Assembly: GCF_900116765.1 (NCBI RefSeq)
Contig: NZ_UETC01000001.1
Span: forward strand, 682,001 to 746,000
Direction: 5' to 3'
Source: Jannaschia seohaensis
Lineage (GTDB): Bacteria > Pseudomonadota > Alphaproteobacteria > Rhodobacterales > Rhodobacteraceae
Length of the DNA stretch: 64,000 nt
Shown: positions 35,080-44,484 of the stretch, in pieces
Numbering within the stretch: position 1 is the stretch's first letter
Layout of the letters: the number at the start of each line of letters is the position of its first letter
Program-made: the position numbers and the translations under genes
The notes under the pieces: generated by a model
What the model saw: the letters and a program-made list of their open reading frames with translations, nothing else
Told to the model about the DNA's origin: nothing
The model's database searches: none

Positions 35080-37623
35080 ATGGACCGCTACGACGCCGCC
35101 GCCACCGAACCGAAGTGGCAAGCCGAATGGGACGGCGCGGACCTGTTCCGTGCCACCCGCGACGAACGCCCCAAGTATTATGTGTTGGAGATGTTCCCCT
35201 ACCCGTCGGGGCGCATCCATATCGGCCATGTCCGCAACTACACCATGGGCGACGTAATCGCCCGTTATAAGATGTCCTGCGGGTTCAGCGTTCTGCACCC
35301 GATGGGCTGGGACGCGTTCGGGATGCCCGCCGAGAACGCGGCAATGGCGTCGGGGGGGCACCCCAAGGATTGGACCTACCAGAATATCGACGTGATGCGG
35401 GGGCAGATGAAGCCGCTGGGTCTCTCGATCGACTGGAGCCGGGAATTCGCGACTTGCGACCCCGAATATTACGGTCAGCAGCAGGCGCTGTTCCTCGACA
35501 TGCTGGAGGCGGGGCTGGTTTATCGCAAGCCGGCGGTCGTGAACTGGGACCCGGTCGACATGACCGTGCTCGCCAACGAGCAGGTGATCGACGGGAAGGG
35601 CTGGCGTTCGGGCGCGGAGGTCGAGCGCAAGGAACTGGTGCAATGGGCCTTCGCGATCTCGTCGATGGCCGAAGATCTGCTCGAGTCGCTGGGCCGGCTG
35701 GACGACTGGCCCGAAAAGGTCCGGTTGATGCAGGAGAACTGGATCGGCAAGTCGCGCGGCCTGGAGATGACCTTCAAGCTGACCGAACCGGCCCATGGCC
35801 ATGCCGGCATCGACATCTATACGACCCGGCCCGACACGCTGCGGGGCGCTTCCTTCATCGCCATCGCGCCCGAGCATCCGCTGGCCAAGGCCCTGGCCGC
35901 CGAGGATGCCGATCTGGCGGCCTTCTCGACCGAGGTCCGCAAGGGCGGAACCACCGAGGAAGCCTTGGAAAAGGCGGAGAAACGCGGCTACGATACCGGC
36001 CTGACCGTGGACAATCCGCTGGGCGGGACGCTGCCCGTCTGGGTCGCGAATTTCGTGCTGATGGATTACGGGACGGGTGCGATTTTCGGCTGCCCCGCGC
36101 ATGACCAGCGCGACCTGGATTTCGCGCGCAAGTATGGACTGCCCGTCATCGACACCTTCGTCGCGATGGACGACGATTCCCGGGTCGAGACCGAGGCCTT
36201 CGTGCCGCCCAAGACCGAAAAGGTCCGCTGGATCGACCAGCCCGCCGGCGTGGAGGTCGCCACCGGGCAGGAAGCCATCGACGCGACCATCGACTGGGCC
36301 GAGCGCGAGGGGCTGGGCCGCGGCCGGACCCAATTCCGCCTGCGCGACTGGGGCCTCTCGCGGCAACGCTACTGGGGCTGCCCGATTCCGGTCGTGCATT
36401 GCGACGCCTGCGGGGTGGTGCCCGAGAAGAAAGAGAACCTGCCCGTCCGCCTGCCCGACGACGTGACCTTCGACGTGCCGGGCAACCCGCTGGACCGCCA
36501 CCCGACCTGGCGTGACGTGGCGTGCCCCTCCTGCGGCAAGCCGGCCAAGCGCGAGACGGACACGATGGACACCTTCGTCGATTCGTCCTGGTATTTCGCC
36601 CGCTTCACTGCGCCGCATGCCAAGACGCCGACGAATCTCGACGACGCCGCCTATTGGATGAATGTCGACCAGTATATCGGCGGGGTGGAGCACGCGATCC
36701 TGCACCTGCTCTACTCGCGCTTCTTCGCCCGCGCGATGGTCCGCACCGGCCACCTGCCCAAGGGCACCGAGGAGCCGTTCGACGCGCTTTTCACCCAAGG
36801 GATGGTCACCCATCCGGCTTATGTGACCAAGGGCGACAAGGGGCAGCCGGTCTACCATCTGCCGGAAGAGGTCGATATCTCGGCCAAGACGGTCAAGGCG
36901 ACCGGCGAGACCATCGAAATCGTGCCCGCGATCAAGATGTCCAAGTCCAAGAAGAACGTCGTCGATCCGATGGACATCATCGCTCAATACGGTGCCGACA
37001 CCGCCCGCTGGTTCGTGATCTCCGATTCGCCGCCGGAGCGGGACTTCGAATGGACGCCCGAAGGGGCCGAGGCCGTGGCCAAGCATCTGGCGCGCGTCCA
37101 CCGCCTGGCCTCGGACATCCTCCGCGCCGACCGGCCTGCGAATGATGCCGACAAGGAGTTGGAGAAGCAGACGGCGCGGGCCATCCACGAGGTCACCCAG
37201 GGCATCGAGGGCTTCGCCTTCAACAAGGCGGTGGCCAAGCTCTATGAATTCACCAACACCCTGCACCGTTCGGACGCGGGCGCCGAGGCGCGGCGGACCG
37301 CGATGAAGGTGCTGGCGCAGCTGATGGCGCCGATGGTTCCTCATCTGGCCGAGGAAATCTGGTCGATGCTGGGCGGTGAGGGCTTCGTCGTGACCGCGCC
37401 CTGGCCCGTGGCCGATCCGGCGCTGCTGGTGGACGACACGGTGACGCTGCCGATCCAGATCAACGGCAAGCGGCGCTCCGAGCTGGTCGTGGCCAAGGAC
37501 GCGCCCAAATCCGAGGTCGAGGCGCTGGCGCTCGCCGATCCGGCGGTGGTGCGGGCGCTGGACGGGGCGCAGCCCAAGAAGCTGATCGTGGTGCCCGGAC
37601 GGATCGTGAATGTCGTGGTCTAG
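35080..37623 (+). CDS. leuS: Leucyl-tRNA synthetase
   Basis: An 847-residue class I synthetase that charges tRNA-Leu. HIGH is at 47-50 ([13 protein letters not shown]) and KMSKS at 619-623; the editing (CP1) domain with [10 protein letters not shown] lies between about 225 and 420. The length is normal. It starts at ATG 35080 ([14 protein letters not shown]). The last 14 nt overlap the start of lptE, so translation is probably coupled. Confidence 0.97.
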   Translation: MDRYDAAATEPKWQAEWDGADLFRATRDERPKYYVLEMFPYPSGRIHIGHVRNYTMGDVIARYKMSCGFSVLHPMGWDAFGMPAENAAMASGGHPKDWTYQNIDVMRGQMKPLGLSIDWSREFATCDPEYYGQQQALFLDMLEAGLVYRKPAVVNWDPVDMTVLANEQVIDGKGWRSGAEVERKELVQWAFAISSMAEDLLESLGRLDDWPEKVRLMQENWIGKSRGLEMTFKLTEPAHGHAGIDIYTTRPDTLRGASFIAIAPEHPLAKALAAEDADLAAFSTEVRKGGTTEEALEKAEKRGYDTGLTVDNPLGGTLPVWVANFVLMDYGTGAIFGCPAHDQRDLDFARKYGLPVIDTFVAMDDDSRVETEAFVPPKTEKVRWIDQPAGVEVATGQEAIDATIDWAEREGLGRGRTQFRLRDWGLSRQRYWGCPIPVVHCDACGVVPEKKENLPVRLPDDVTFDVPGNPLDRHPTWRDVACPSCGKPAKRETDTMDTFVDSSWYFARFTAPHAKTPTNLDDAAYWMNVDQYIGGVEHAILHLLYSRFFARAMVRTGHLPKGTEEPFDALFTQGMVTHPAYVTKGDKGQPVYHLPEEVDISAKTVKATGETIEIVPAIKMSKSKKNVVDPMDIIAQYGADTARWFVISDSPPERDFEWTPEGAEAVAKHLARVHRLASDILRADRPANDADKELEKQTARAIHEVTQGIEGFAFNKAVAKLYEFTNTLHRSDAGAEARRTAMKVLAQLMAPMVPHLAEEIWSMLGGEGFVVTAPWPVADPALLVDDTVTLPIQINGKRRSELVVAKDAPKSEVEALALADPAVVRALDGAQPKKLIVVPGRIVNVVV

Positions 37624-38095
37624 GCGGACGCTCGTCGCCTCCGCCCTCTGGGCGTCGCTCCTCGCCGGGTGCGGCTTCGCTCCGGTCTACGGGCCCGGCG
37701 GCGGTGCGCGCGCCTTGCGGGGGGCGATTCGCGTGGCCGATCCGGAGACCGAGTTCGGCTTCGACTTCGTCACCCGCTTCGAGGAGCGGATCGGGCGGCC
37801 CGACGCGGCGCGCTTCGCGCTGGACTGGACCCTCTCGGTGAAGGAGCGGGAACTGGCCATCGACGATGAGAACACGATCACGCGCTTCAACCTGGAGGGG
37901 ACGCTGGCCTGGCGGCTGACGCCGCTCGGGGCGGAAGACCCGGTGCTGACGGGGCGCGAATCGAGCTTTACGAGCTATTCGGCCACCGGCTCGACGATTT
38001 CGACGCTGGAATCGCAGCAGGATGCGGAGCAGCGGCTGGCCGTGATCCTGGCCGACGCCGTGGTGGCGCGGTTGCTGGCCTCGGATCTGACGTGA
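37610..38095 (+). CDS. lptE: LPS-assembly lipoprotein LptE
   Basis: A 161-residue outer-membrane lipoprotein with lipobox LLAGC (acylated Cys21) followed by GFAPVYG, characteristic of alphaproteobacterial LptE. It forms the plug complex with LptD that inserts lipopolysaccharide into the outer membrane. It starts inside leuS (14-nt overlap) and is followed after 10 bp by holA, the usual order leuS-lptE-holA. Confidence 0.92.
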   Translation: MSWSRRTLVASALWASLLAGCGFAPVYGPGGGARALRGAIRVADPETEFGFDFVTRFEERIGRPDAARFALDWTLSVKERELAIDDENTITRFNLEGTLAWRLTPLGAEDPVLTGRESSFTSYSATGSTISTLESQQDAEQRLAVILADAVVARLLASDLT

Positions 38096-38105
38096 AGGCG
38101 GTGTC

Positions 38106-39104
38106 ATGAACCTGCGCGGCGCGCAGGCCGCGCGCTTCTTCGCCAAGCCCGACCCGGGGACGGCGGGCGCGCTGATCTACGGCGCTGACGCCATGCGGGT
38201 CTCCCTGCGCCGTCAGGAGCTGATCGCCGCCCTGGCCGGGCCGGACGCCGAGGCCGAGATGCGCCTGACCCGGATGAGCGGCGCTGAGGCCAAATCCGAC
38301 CCGGCCTCTGTCACCGATGCGGTCAAGGCGGTGGGCTTCTTCCCCGGACCGCGCGTGGTGCTGGTCGATGGGGTGACGGAGCTTCAGGCCCAGCCGGTGC
38401 TCGCGGCGCTGTCGGATTGGGCGGTGGGTGACGCGGCACTCGTGGTGACGGCGGGGGCGCTGAAGAAGACGTCGAAGCTGCGCAAGGCGTTCGAGTCCCA
38501 TCCCTCCGCGGTCGCCGTCGGGCTTTATGACGACCCCATGAGCGCGGAGGAGGTCGCGGCGGCCATCGCCGCCGAGGGGATCGACGTCACGCCCGAGGGA
38601 CGCAGGGGGATCGAGGCTCTCGCGGCCACGCTGGATCCGGGCGACTTCCGTCAGGTGCTCACCAAGATCGCGCTCTATGCGGGCGAGGAAGAGGTCGGAC
38701 CCGAGGCGGTGCGACTGATGGCGCCGGCGACGCTGGAGGCGGGGGCCGATGAGGTCATCGCCGCCGCCGCCGATGGGCGCGCCGCGGCGATCGGCCCGCT
38801 GATGACCCGGCTCGCGGGGCAGGGGGTGACGCCGGTGACGCTGGTGATCCAGGCGACGCGGCATTTCCAGCAGCTGCACATGGCGGCGGTCTCAGGCGGC
38901 GTCGGGGCGCTCCGCCCCCCGGTCTACGGCGCTCGTCGCGACGCGATGGAGCGGCAGGTCCGCGACTGGGGCGCGCGGCGCCTGGAGGCGGCCTTGGCGC
39001 TGCTGATGGAGACGGATCTGACACTGCGGTCCTCTTCGCGCGCCCCCGCGATGGCGGTGATGGAGCGCGCCTTGATCAAGCTGTCGATGATGGGGCGGGG
39101 CTAG
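38106..39104 (+). CDS. holA: DNA polymerase III delta subunit
   Basis: A 332-residue clamp-loader subunit. It has the HolA layout: an N-terminal AAA-like domain without functional Walker motifs (ALIYGADAMRVSLRRQELIAAL), a middle helical domain and a C-terminal collar domain (LEAALALLMETDLTLRSSSRAP). It opens the beta clamp during loading on DNA. The position after lptE is the standard one. Confidence 0.92.
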   Translation: MNLRGAQAARFFAKPDPGTAGALIYGADAMRVSLRRQELIAALAGPDAEAEMRLTRMSGAEAKSDPASVTDAVKAVGFFPGPRVVLVDGVTELQAQPVLAALSDWAVGDAALVVTAGALKKTSKLRKAFESHPSAVAVGLYDDPMSAEEVAAAIAAEGIDVTPEGRRGIEALAATLDPGDFRQVLTKIALYAGEEEVGPEAVRLMAPATLEAGADEVIAAAADGRAAAIGPLMTRLAGQGVTPVTLVIQATRHFQQLHMAAVSGGVGALRPPVYGARRDAMERQVRDWGARRLEAALALLMETDLTLRSSSRAPAMAVMERALIKLSMMGRG

Positions 39105-39144
39105 AGGCGCGCCGTCCCACACCGCCGCGCCTGGGGGCGCGGGC

Positions 39145-39175
39145 GGGATTTGAGTATTTCTGGCCAGAAGAAGGA
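39145..39175 (+). repeat. Dispersed extragenic element, copy C
   Basis: The 31-bp box has GAGTATTTCTGGCCAGAAG and is identical to copy B (26610) except for one base. It lies between the convergent stops of holA and the GhrA-type reductase gene. Confidence 0.8.
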
Positions 39176-39190
39176 GCGCGGGGCGCGCGA

Positions 39191-40123
39191 TCAGGCCAGG
39201 GCCTCGCTGCGATCGACGAGATGGAGCAGCGGCTCGCCCGCCTCGCCGCGGCGGATGTTCTCGGCCAGGGTGCGGGCCGCGCTGGCGGGCCGCGTGGTCG
39301 AGGCGATATGCGGCGTGACCGTCACCTTAGGGTGCGACCAATAGGGGGCGTCCTCGGGGAGGGGTTCGACCCGGAAGGCGTCGAGGGTCGCATGGCCCAG
39401 CCGCGGCAGGGCCGCCAGCAGCGCCGCATCGTCAATCAGCGCGCCGCGTCCGGGGTTCAAGAGAACCGCGCCGTCCCGCATCAAGGAGAGCCGTTCCGCG
39501 TTCATGAGGTTCTCGGTCGAGCGCGTATGCGGGGTCAGCAGCACGACGATATCGGCGCCCTCCAGTGCGACGCGCAGCCCGTCCTCGTCGGTCAGCGACC
39601 GCACGCCGGGCACATCCTTGACGCTGCGCGACCAGCCGGTGACCGGGAAGCCCAGATCCCGCAACGCCTTGGCGCAGGCAGTGCCGAGCACGCCCATGCC
39701 CAGCATCGCCACCGGCCGGTCGCGGGTGAGCGGCGGCGGCGTCGGATCCCACGGCGCCCCATGGATATGCGCGTCCATTCCCAGATGGTGGCGCAGCACA
39801 TGGCCCGTGACCCATTCGACCATGCCTTGGGTCAGGTCCGGGTCGACCATGCGGGCGAGGGGGGCGGTCAGGGTCCGGTTGCCCTCCACGTTCTCGACGC
39901 CGGCCCAGAGGTTCAGGACGCCCTTGAGCCTGGTGTAGGGCGTGAAGTCCTGGAGCGGGGAGGAGGGCGCGTAGATCACCCAATCCACCGTCGCCGGGTC
40001 GGGGGCGTCGGAAAGCTGGAGGATCTCGTGGTCGACCCCGGCCGCCTCCAGGGCGGCGGGCAGAACCTGGGCGTAGTTTTCCCAGCTCTCGGAACTGGCG
40101 GCGAAGAGGATACGGGTGGTCAT
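39191..40123 (-). CDS. GhrA-type glyoxylate/hydroxypyruvate reductase
   Basis: A 310-residue D-2-hydroxyacid dehydrogenase of the GhrA branch. The NAD(P) motif is GMGVLGTACAKAL, the catalytic Arg is in NPGRGALID, and the His lies in TPHIAS near residue 280. It reduces glyoxylate or hydroxypyruvate to glycolate or glycerate. It is a single gene, with 61 bp between its start and the stop of the ogt-like gene on the same strand. Confidence 0.88.
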   Translation of the reverse strand: MTTRILFAASSESWENYAQVLPAALEAAGVDHEILQLSDAPDPATVDWVIYAPSSPLQDFTPYTRLKGVLNLWAGVENVEGNRTLTAPLARMVDPDLTQGMVEWVTGHVLRHHLGMDAHIHGAPWDPTPPPLTRDRPVAMLGMGVLGTACAKALRDLGFPVTGWSRSVKDVPGVRSLTDEDGLRVALEGADIVVLLTPHTRSTENLMNAERLSLMRDGAVLLNPGRGALIDDAALLAALPRLGHATLDAFRVEPLPEDAPYWSHPKVTVTPHIASTTRPASAARTLAENIRRGEAGEPLLHLVDRSEALA

Positions 40124-40184
40124 GCGCCCGGTTTAGGCGCTCCCGCGGGGGAGGGGAACCGGCTTGCGAACCGGCGGGGTGCTG

Positions 40185-40658
40185 TCACAGCAGGCGGGGC
40201 TGGCGCTGCGCCCCTTCGAGTTCGAGCAGCGCGCGCTTGATCTCGGGCGGGCCGGAGAAGCCGCCGAGTCTATCGGCGGCGACGACTCGGTGGCAGGGGA
40301 TCAGGATTGGCAGCGGGTTGGCTCCATTGGCGCGGCCGACCGCGCGGGTCGCGCCCGGCTGGCCGATGGCGGTGGCGATGTCCTTGTAGGTCGCCGTCTC
40401 GCCCATCGGGATCGCTTGGAGCGCGGCCCAGACCCGGCGCTGGAACGGGGTGCCCTCGGGGGCGAGGGGCAGATCGAAGCGCGTGAGGTCTCCCGCGAAA
40501 TAGGCGCGGAGCTGGGCGCGGGCCTCGGGGAAGGCATCGGAATCGCTCCGCCAGGTGGGATCGGGCGCGTCTCCGGGAAAGCGCAGGTGGGTCAGCGCCG
40601 CCTCGCCCGCCAAAAGCAAGGGGCCGAGGGGCGAAGCGACCGAGACGACGCGGGTCAC
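40185..40658 (-). CDS. ogt: Methylated-DNA-protein cysteine methyltransferase
   Basis: A 157-residue DNA repair protein with the acceptor-cysteine motif IPCHRVV (Cys near 120) and the helix-turn-helix segment VGRANGANP. It removes methyl groups from O6-methylguanine by transfer to its own Cys. Its start is GTG at 40658, overlapping the stop of the upstream dehydrogenase (GTGA). It is last in the overlapping chain proC-csaA-dehydrogenase-ogt. Confidence 0.92.
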   Translation of the reverse strand: MTRVVSVASPLGPLLLAGEAALTHLRFPGDAPDPTWRSDSDAFPEARAQLRAYFAGDLTRFDLPLAPEGTPFQRRVWAALQAIPMGETATYKDIATAIGQPGATRAVGRANGANPLPILIPCHRVVAADRLGGFSGPPEIKRALLELEGAQRQPRLL

Positions 40659-41596
40659 ACGGGGTTTGGTGGGGCGCGGCCCTCGGCTATGGCGATGGCG
40701 TTGTCGAGCGCCATGCGGCCCATGGCCTCCCGGACTTCCAGCGTCGCGGTGCCCAGGTGGGGCAGCAGCGTGACCGTATCGAGCCGGCGCAGCGCCTCGG
40801 GCACATGCGGCTCGTGCTCGTAGACGTCGAGCCCGGCCCCGCCGATCCGGCCCGCCTGGAGCGCGTCGATCAGGGCCGCCTCGTCGATGATGTCGCCGCG
40901 CGCGATGTTGACGAGAATCGCATGGGGCCGAATCGCCGCCAGCGCCTCGGCGGCGATCAGGTGGCGGGTCTCGGGGGTGGCGGCCAGCGCGATGCAGACG
41001 ATGTCGGCGGTGGCACAGACCTCGGCCACGCTGCCGAGTTGCCGCGCGCCGGGGATCTCCTTTTCGGAGCGGTTGTAGAACACCACCTCCATCCCGAACC
41101 CCGCGTGGCAGCGATGGGCGATCGCCTGACCGATTCGGCCCATGCCGATGACACCGAGGGTCTTTCCGGTCACGTGCAGGCCCAGCATCTGGGTCGGGTG
41201 CCAGCCGGACCAGTCGCCCGCGCGAACGAGACGCTCGCCTTCGGCGGCACGGCGCGCCGTCATCAGGATCAGGGTCATCGCGATGTCGGCGGTGGCGTCG
41301 GTGACGGCGCCGGGCGTGTTGGTGACGACCAGGCCCGCAGCGCGGGCGGCGGCGACGTCGATATGGTTGTAGCCCACCCCGAAATTGGCGAGCCCCTTGG
41401 CGCGGATCTCGCCGCTGAAGGCCTCGGCGCCCAGCGCGTCGCCGAGCGTGGGCAGCAGCACGTCATGGGTGGCGAGTGCGGCGCGGATCTCGTCCAGATC
41501 CATCGGCTGCGTGCTGTCGCGGGTGGTGACGTCGAAATGGGCGCGGGCCGCGTCCATGACGCTGTCGGGCAAAATGCGGGAGACGTGGAGTTTCAA
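40655..41596 (-). CDS. D-2-hydroxyacid dehydrogenase
   Basis: A 313-residue NAD(P)-dependent D-2-hydroxyacid dehydrogenase. Cofactor motif GVIGMGRIGQAIA, with the catalytic triad Arg in NIARGDIID, Glu in DVYEHEPHV and His in LLPHLGTAT. It resembles glyoxylate/D-glycerate dehydrogenases. The start is TTG 41596, which overlaps the stop of csaA (TTGA). Longer in-frame starts would extend into csaA and add no homologous residues, so I prefer TTG. This gives two hydroxyacid reductases within 2.5 kb. Confidence 0.88.
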   Translation of the reverse strand: MKLHVSRILPDSVMDAARAHFDVTTRDSTQPMDLDEIRAALATHDVLLPTLGDALGAEAFSGEIRAKGLANFGVGYNHIDVAAARAAGLVVTNTPGAVTDATADIAMTLILMTARRAAEGERLVRAGDWSGWHPTQMLGLHVTGKTLGVIGMGRIGQAIAHRCHAGFGMEVVFYNRSEKEIPGARQLGSVAEVCATADIVCIALAATPETRHLIAAEALAAIRPHAILVNIARGDIIDEAALIDALQAGRIGGAGLDVYEHEPHVPEALRRLDTVTLLPHLGTATLEVREAMGRMALDNAIAIAEGRAPPNPV

Positions 41597-41922
41597 TGCA
41601 TCCGCCCTCCTTCGGGCACGGGCTGATCTGGGGAGAGGAGTACGACCTCGCCATCGGCATCGGGCAGGCCGAGCACGAGAACCTCGGACATGAAGGGACC
41701 GATCTGGCGGTGCGGGAAGTTGACCACGGCCAGGACTTGGCGGCCGACGAGCGACTCGGGGGTGTAGTGCCGGGTCACCTGGGCGGAGGTCTTGCGCTCG
41801 CCCAACTCGCCGAAATCGATCCACATCTTGATGGCGGGCTTGCGTGCCTCGGGGAAGGGTTCGGCCCGGGTGACGCGGCCGACGCGGATATCGACCTTGA
41901 GGAAGTCGTCGAAGGAGATCAC
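41593..41922 (-). CDS. csaA: CsaA-type tRNA-binding/chaperone protein
   Basis: A 109-residue OB-fold protein of the tRNA-binding/EMAPII-like family (VDIRVGRVTRAEPFPEARKPAIKMWIDFG, then VLAVVNFPHRQIGPFMSEVLVLG), matching CsaA. It binds RNA or unfolded proteins and is reported to assist export. The start is GTG 41922, overlapping the proC stop; its stop overlaps the next start (TTG). Confidence 0.88.
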   Translation of the reverse strand: MISFDDFLKVDIRVGRVTRAEPFPEARKPAIKMWIDFGELGERKTSAQVTRHYTPESLVGRQVLAVVNFPHRQIGPFMSEVLVLGLPDADGEVVLLSPDQPVPEGGRMH

Positions 41923-42710
41923 CCGCGCAGCTCCCGGGAGCGCTCGGCGGCGGCGGCCACGGTGCGGGCCAGGAGGTCGGGCAGTTCCGGCATCAGCACT
42001 TCGAGCCCCGCCTGGGTGGTGCCGTTGGGCGAGGTGACGTTGCGGCGGAGCTCTTCCGGGCTCTCGCCCGTCATCGCCAGCTGGCCGGCGCCTGCGACCG
42101 TGGCGCGGGCCAGCCGGAGGGCGAGATCGGGTGCAAGGCCCTGGGCGATCCCGGCCTGGGTCATCGCTTCGATGAGGTGGAAGACGTAGGCCGGGCCGGA
42201 CCCGGACAGGCCGGTGACGGCATCCATCTGGTCCTCGTGGTCGAGGCGCACGACCTCGCCCACCGCCGACAGGAAGGTCTCGGCCAAGTCGAGATCGGCG
42301 GGCGTGGCGGCGGCGTTTCCGACAATCGCCGTGATGCCCTGGCCGATGGCGGCGGGCGTGTTGGGCATGGCGCGGATCAGTCGGATCTGGCCCAGCGCCG
42401 CCTCATAGGCGGAGATCGGCGTGCCCGCGGCCACGGTAACGAAGAGCGTGTCGGAGAGGCCGCGCAGGGCGGGCAGGGCCTCCTGCATCATCTGCGGCTT
42501 GACCGCGACGACGGTGATCGCAGGGGCGGGGGGCAGCTCAGTGTTGAGGTGCACCCCGGTGCCGCGCAGCCAGTCCGAGGGCGCCGGATCGATCACCGTC
42601 ACGGCGCCGGGAGACAGTCCCCGGTCGAGCCAGCCCGAGAGCATCGCCGATCCCATCTTGCCGCAGCCCAAAAGCACGACGCCGCGCGCGTTCGTCTCGG
42701 TGAAATCCAT
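41919..42710 (-). CDS. proC: Pyrroline-5-carboxylate reductase
   Basis: A 263-residue enzyme for the last step of proline synthesis. The Rossmann motif VVLLGCGKMGSAML is at the start, with VKPQMMQEALP and the C-terminal signature GLSGSGPAYVFHLIEAMTQAG. It is first in an overlapping four-gene chain. The start at 42710 has an RBS (GGAGGGA) upstream. Confidence 0.93.
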   Translation of the reverse strand: MDFTETNARGVVLLGCGKMGSAMLSGWLDRGLSPGAVTVIDPAPSDWLRGTGVHLNTELPPAPAITVVAVKPQMMQEALPALRGLSDTLFVTVAAGTPISAYEAALGQIRLIRAMPNTPAAIGQGITAIVGNAAATPADLDLAETFLSAVGEVVRLDHEDQMDAVTGLSGSGPAYVFHLIEAMTQAGIAQGLAPDLALRLARATVAGAGQLAMTGESPEELRRNVTSPNGTTQAGLEVLMPELPDLLARTVAAAAERSRELRG

Positions 42711-42810
42711 GGGTCCCTCCCTGTTGCGCCGGTTCTAGGCCGCGGGGCGCGCGGCGTGCAAGCGGGGGGCGCGCCATGCTGCGGCGGGGGGGCGGTGCTG
42801 GGAGGGGAGA

Positions 42811-42864
42811 GGGGGCTCTGCCCCCGCCTTCGGCTCCCCCGGGATATTTGGGCAGGGAAGAAGA
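42811..42864 (+). repeat. Dispersed extragenic element, copy D
   Basis: On the plus strand: hairpin GGGGGC-TCT-GCCCCC (42811-42825), small hairpin GCC-TTC-GGC (42826-42834), then the box GGATATTTGGGCAGGGAAG with flanking bases (42836-42864). This is the same order as copy A in the reverse orientation. It lies between the nusB stop and the proC start. Confidence 0.72.
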
Positions 42865-42910
42865 GGGGGTTGGGGCTTGGGGCGGAGCGGGAGGGGCCTG
42901 GCGTGCTCGG

Positions 42911-43387
42911 CTAGAGGCGGGCGAAGGCCTTGGCCATGTGGTCGAGCACGGCATTGACGAGGCCGCCTTCCTTGCCCTCGGGGAAGAAGGCGCGGGCGAT
43001 CTCAACATATTCCGTGATGATGACCTTGGGCGGCGTGTCGCTGATCAGGAGCTCGGCGCCGGCCGCGCGGAAGAGCGCGCGCAGCGTGGGGTCGATGCGT
43101 CCCAACGGCCAGCGGTCGACGAGGGCCGCATCGGTGGCGCGGTCGACGCGCACCTGCTCATCGACGGCACCCTCGAGCAGTTTGCGGAACAGGTCGACAT
43201 CGCCTTCGGAGAGCTGCCCCATCTCCGTGGTCATGCCGAAGCGGTGATCCTCGAACTCCCGGCGCACGCGGTCGGCCCCCTGTCCGGACGCTTCCATCTG
43301 GAACAGCGCCTGCACGGCATAGAGGCGGGCGGCGGATCGCATGCGGCGGCGGAGCGCGCGCTTCTCGTCTGGAGAGGGCTCGGACAT
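42911..43387 (-). CDS. nusB: Transcription antitermination protein NusB
   Basis: A 158-residue NusB. The all-helical fold is signalled by RLYAVQALFQMEASGQ, then RIDPTLRALFRAAGAELL and the C-terminal VIITEYVEIARAFFPEGKEGGLVNAVLDHMAK, the family signature. With NusE (S10) it binds boxA RNA and allows rRNA operon antitermination. The start at 43387 gives MSEPSPDEKRALRRRMRS. The spacer to proC (200 bp) holds repeat copy D. Confidence 0.95.
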   Translation of the reverse strand: MSEPSPDEKRALRRRMRSAARLYAVQALFQMEASGQGADRVRREFEDHRFGMTTEMGQLSEGDVDLFRKLLEGAVDEQVRVDRATDAALVDRWPLGRIDPTLRALFRAAGAELLISDTPPKVIITEYVEIARAFFPEGKEGGLVNAVLDHMAKAFARL

Positions 43388-43601
43388 GGAGCGCGGGTTA
43401 TGGGGCGCGGCGGGCGGGGTCAAGCGGCGGCACGCTGCTGCGCGCCTGGATGCGGGCCATGCCGATGTGTGCGATCGCATGCGGACTCTGCGACGGATCG
43501 ACCCTTGGGGCCTTCCTGGGGTTGCCTGACCCCCGCTGCTATGATTTCAGACGGCGAGTTTCAGCGGAGAGTCCTCTCTTCGCGGATCCTGTGCAGCTAG
43601 G

Positions 43602-44480
43602 ATGACCGGAATGACCGTCAAGACCCTCCGCGCCGCGCTCGGCGCCGCCACCGCTTCTTTCGCCGCCCTGCCCGCCATGGCGCAGAGCTTCGACTTCGGC
43701 GAGCTTCCCATCATCGGCGAGCCGCAGCCCGGTGGCGTCGGCTTCCAGCCGGCGGTGACCTCGCTGGCCCGCGACATCCATTGGCTGGACAGCTTTCTGC
43801 TGGTGATCATCACGATCATCGCGCTGTTCGTGACCGCGCTGCTGGCCTGGGTGATCGTGCGCTACAATGCCAAGGCGAACGCGGATCCGGCGCGCTTTAC
43901 CCATAACTCTCCGCTGGAGGTGACCTGGACGGTCGTGCCGATCCTGATCCTGGTGGGAATCGGCGCCTTCTCCCTCCCGGTGCTCTTCGATCAGCAGCGC
44001 ATCCCCGAGGGGGACGTGGTGGTGAAGGTCTCGGGCTTTCAGTGGGCCTGGGAATACGAATATCCCGACGAGGACATCTCTTTCCAGAGCTACATGATCG
44101 GCGCCGATGCCGGGAACATGCTGACCCCGGAGGTTTCGGCGCAGCTGCAAGAGGCGGGCTATAGCGACGATCAGTTCCGTCTGGCCACCGACACCTCGGT
44201 CGTGGTGCCCGTGGGCAAGACCGTCGTGATGCAGGTGACCGCCACCGACGTGATCCACTCCTGGACGATCCCCGCCTTCGGCGTGAAGCAGGACGGCATT
44301 CCCGGCCGTCTGGCGCAGCTCTGGTTCGTCGCCGAGGAGGAGGGTGTCTATTTCGGCCAGTGCTCCGAGCTTTGCGGCATCGCGCATGCCTATATGCCGA
44401 TTACGGTGAAGGCCGTCTCGGAAGAGAAATACGCCGAATGGCTGGAGGCCATGAAGACCGGCGATCTCGTGACCTGGTGA
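43602..44480 (+). CDS. ctaC: Cytochrome c oxidase subunit II
   Basis: A 292-residue subunit of the aa3-type cytochrome c oxidase. Signal peptide (cleavage near AMAQ, residue 28), two membrane helices (about 60-85 and 105-125), then the periplasmic CuA domain with ligands His219 (DVIHSW), Cys254, Glu256, Cys258, His262 and Met265 in [12 protein letters not shown]. It receives electrons from cytochrome c. It is the first gene of a tight operon ctaC-ctaB-small protein-ctaG-ctaE. Subunit I (ctaD) is not in the window, as is usual when it lies elsewhere on the chromosome. Confidence 0.97.
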   Translation: MTGMTVKTLRAALGAATASFAALPAMAQSFDFGELPIIGEPQPGGVGFQPAVTSLARDIHWLDSFLLVIITIIALFVTALLAWVIVRYNAKANADPARFTHNSPLEVTWTVVPILILVGIGAFSLPVLFDQQRIPEGDVVVKVSGFQWAWEYEYPDEDISFQSYMIGADAGNMLTPEVSAQLQEAGYSDDQFRLATDTSVVVPVGKTVVMQVTATDVIHSWTIPAFGVKQDGIPGRLAQLWFVAEEEGVYFGQCSELCGIAHAYMPITVKAVSEEKYAEWLEAMKTGDLVTW

Positions 44481-44484
44481 TCCG

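Noticed and set aside
4295-43000. Integrated element or prophage
   Set aside because: No integrase, transposase, phage structural genes, tRNA attachment site or flanking direct repeats were seen; neighbours are core genes in familiar order.
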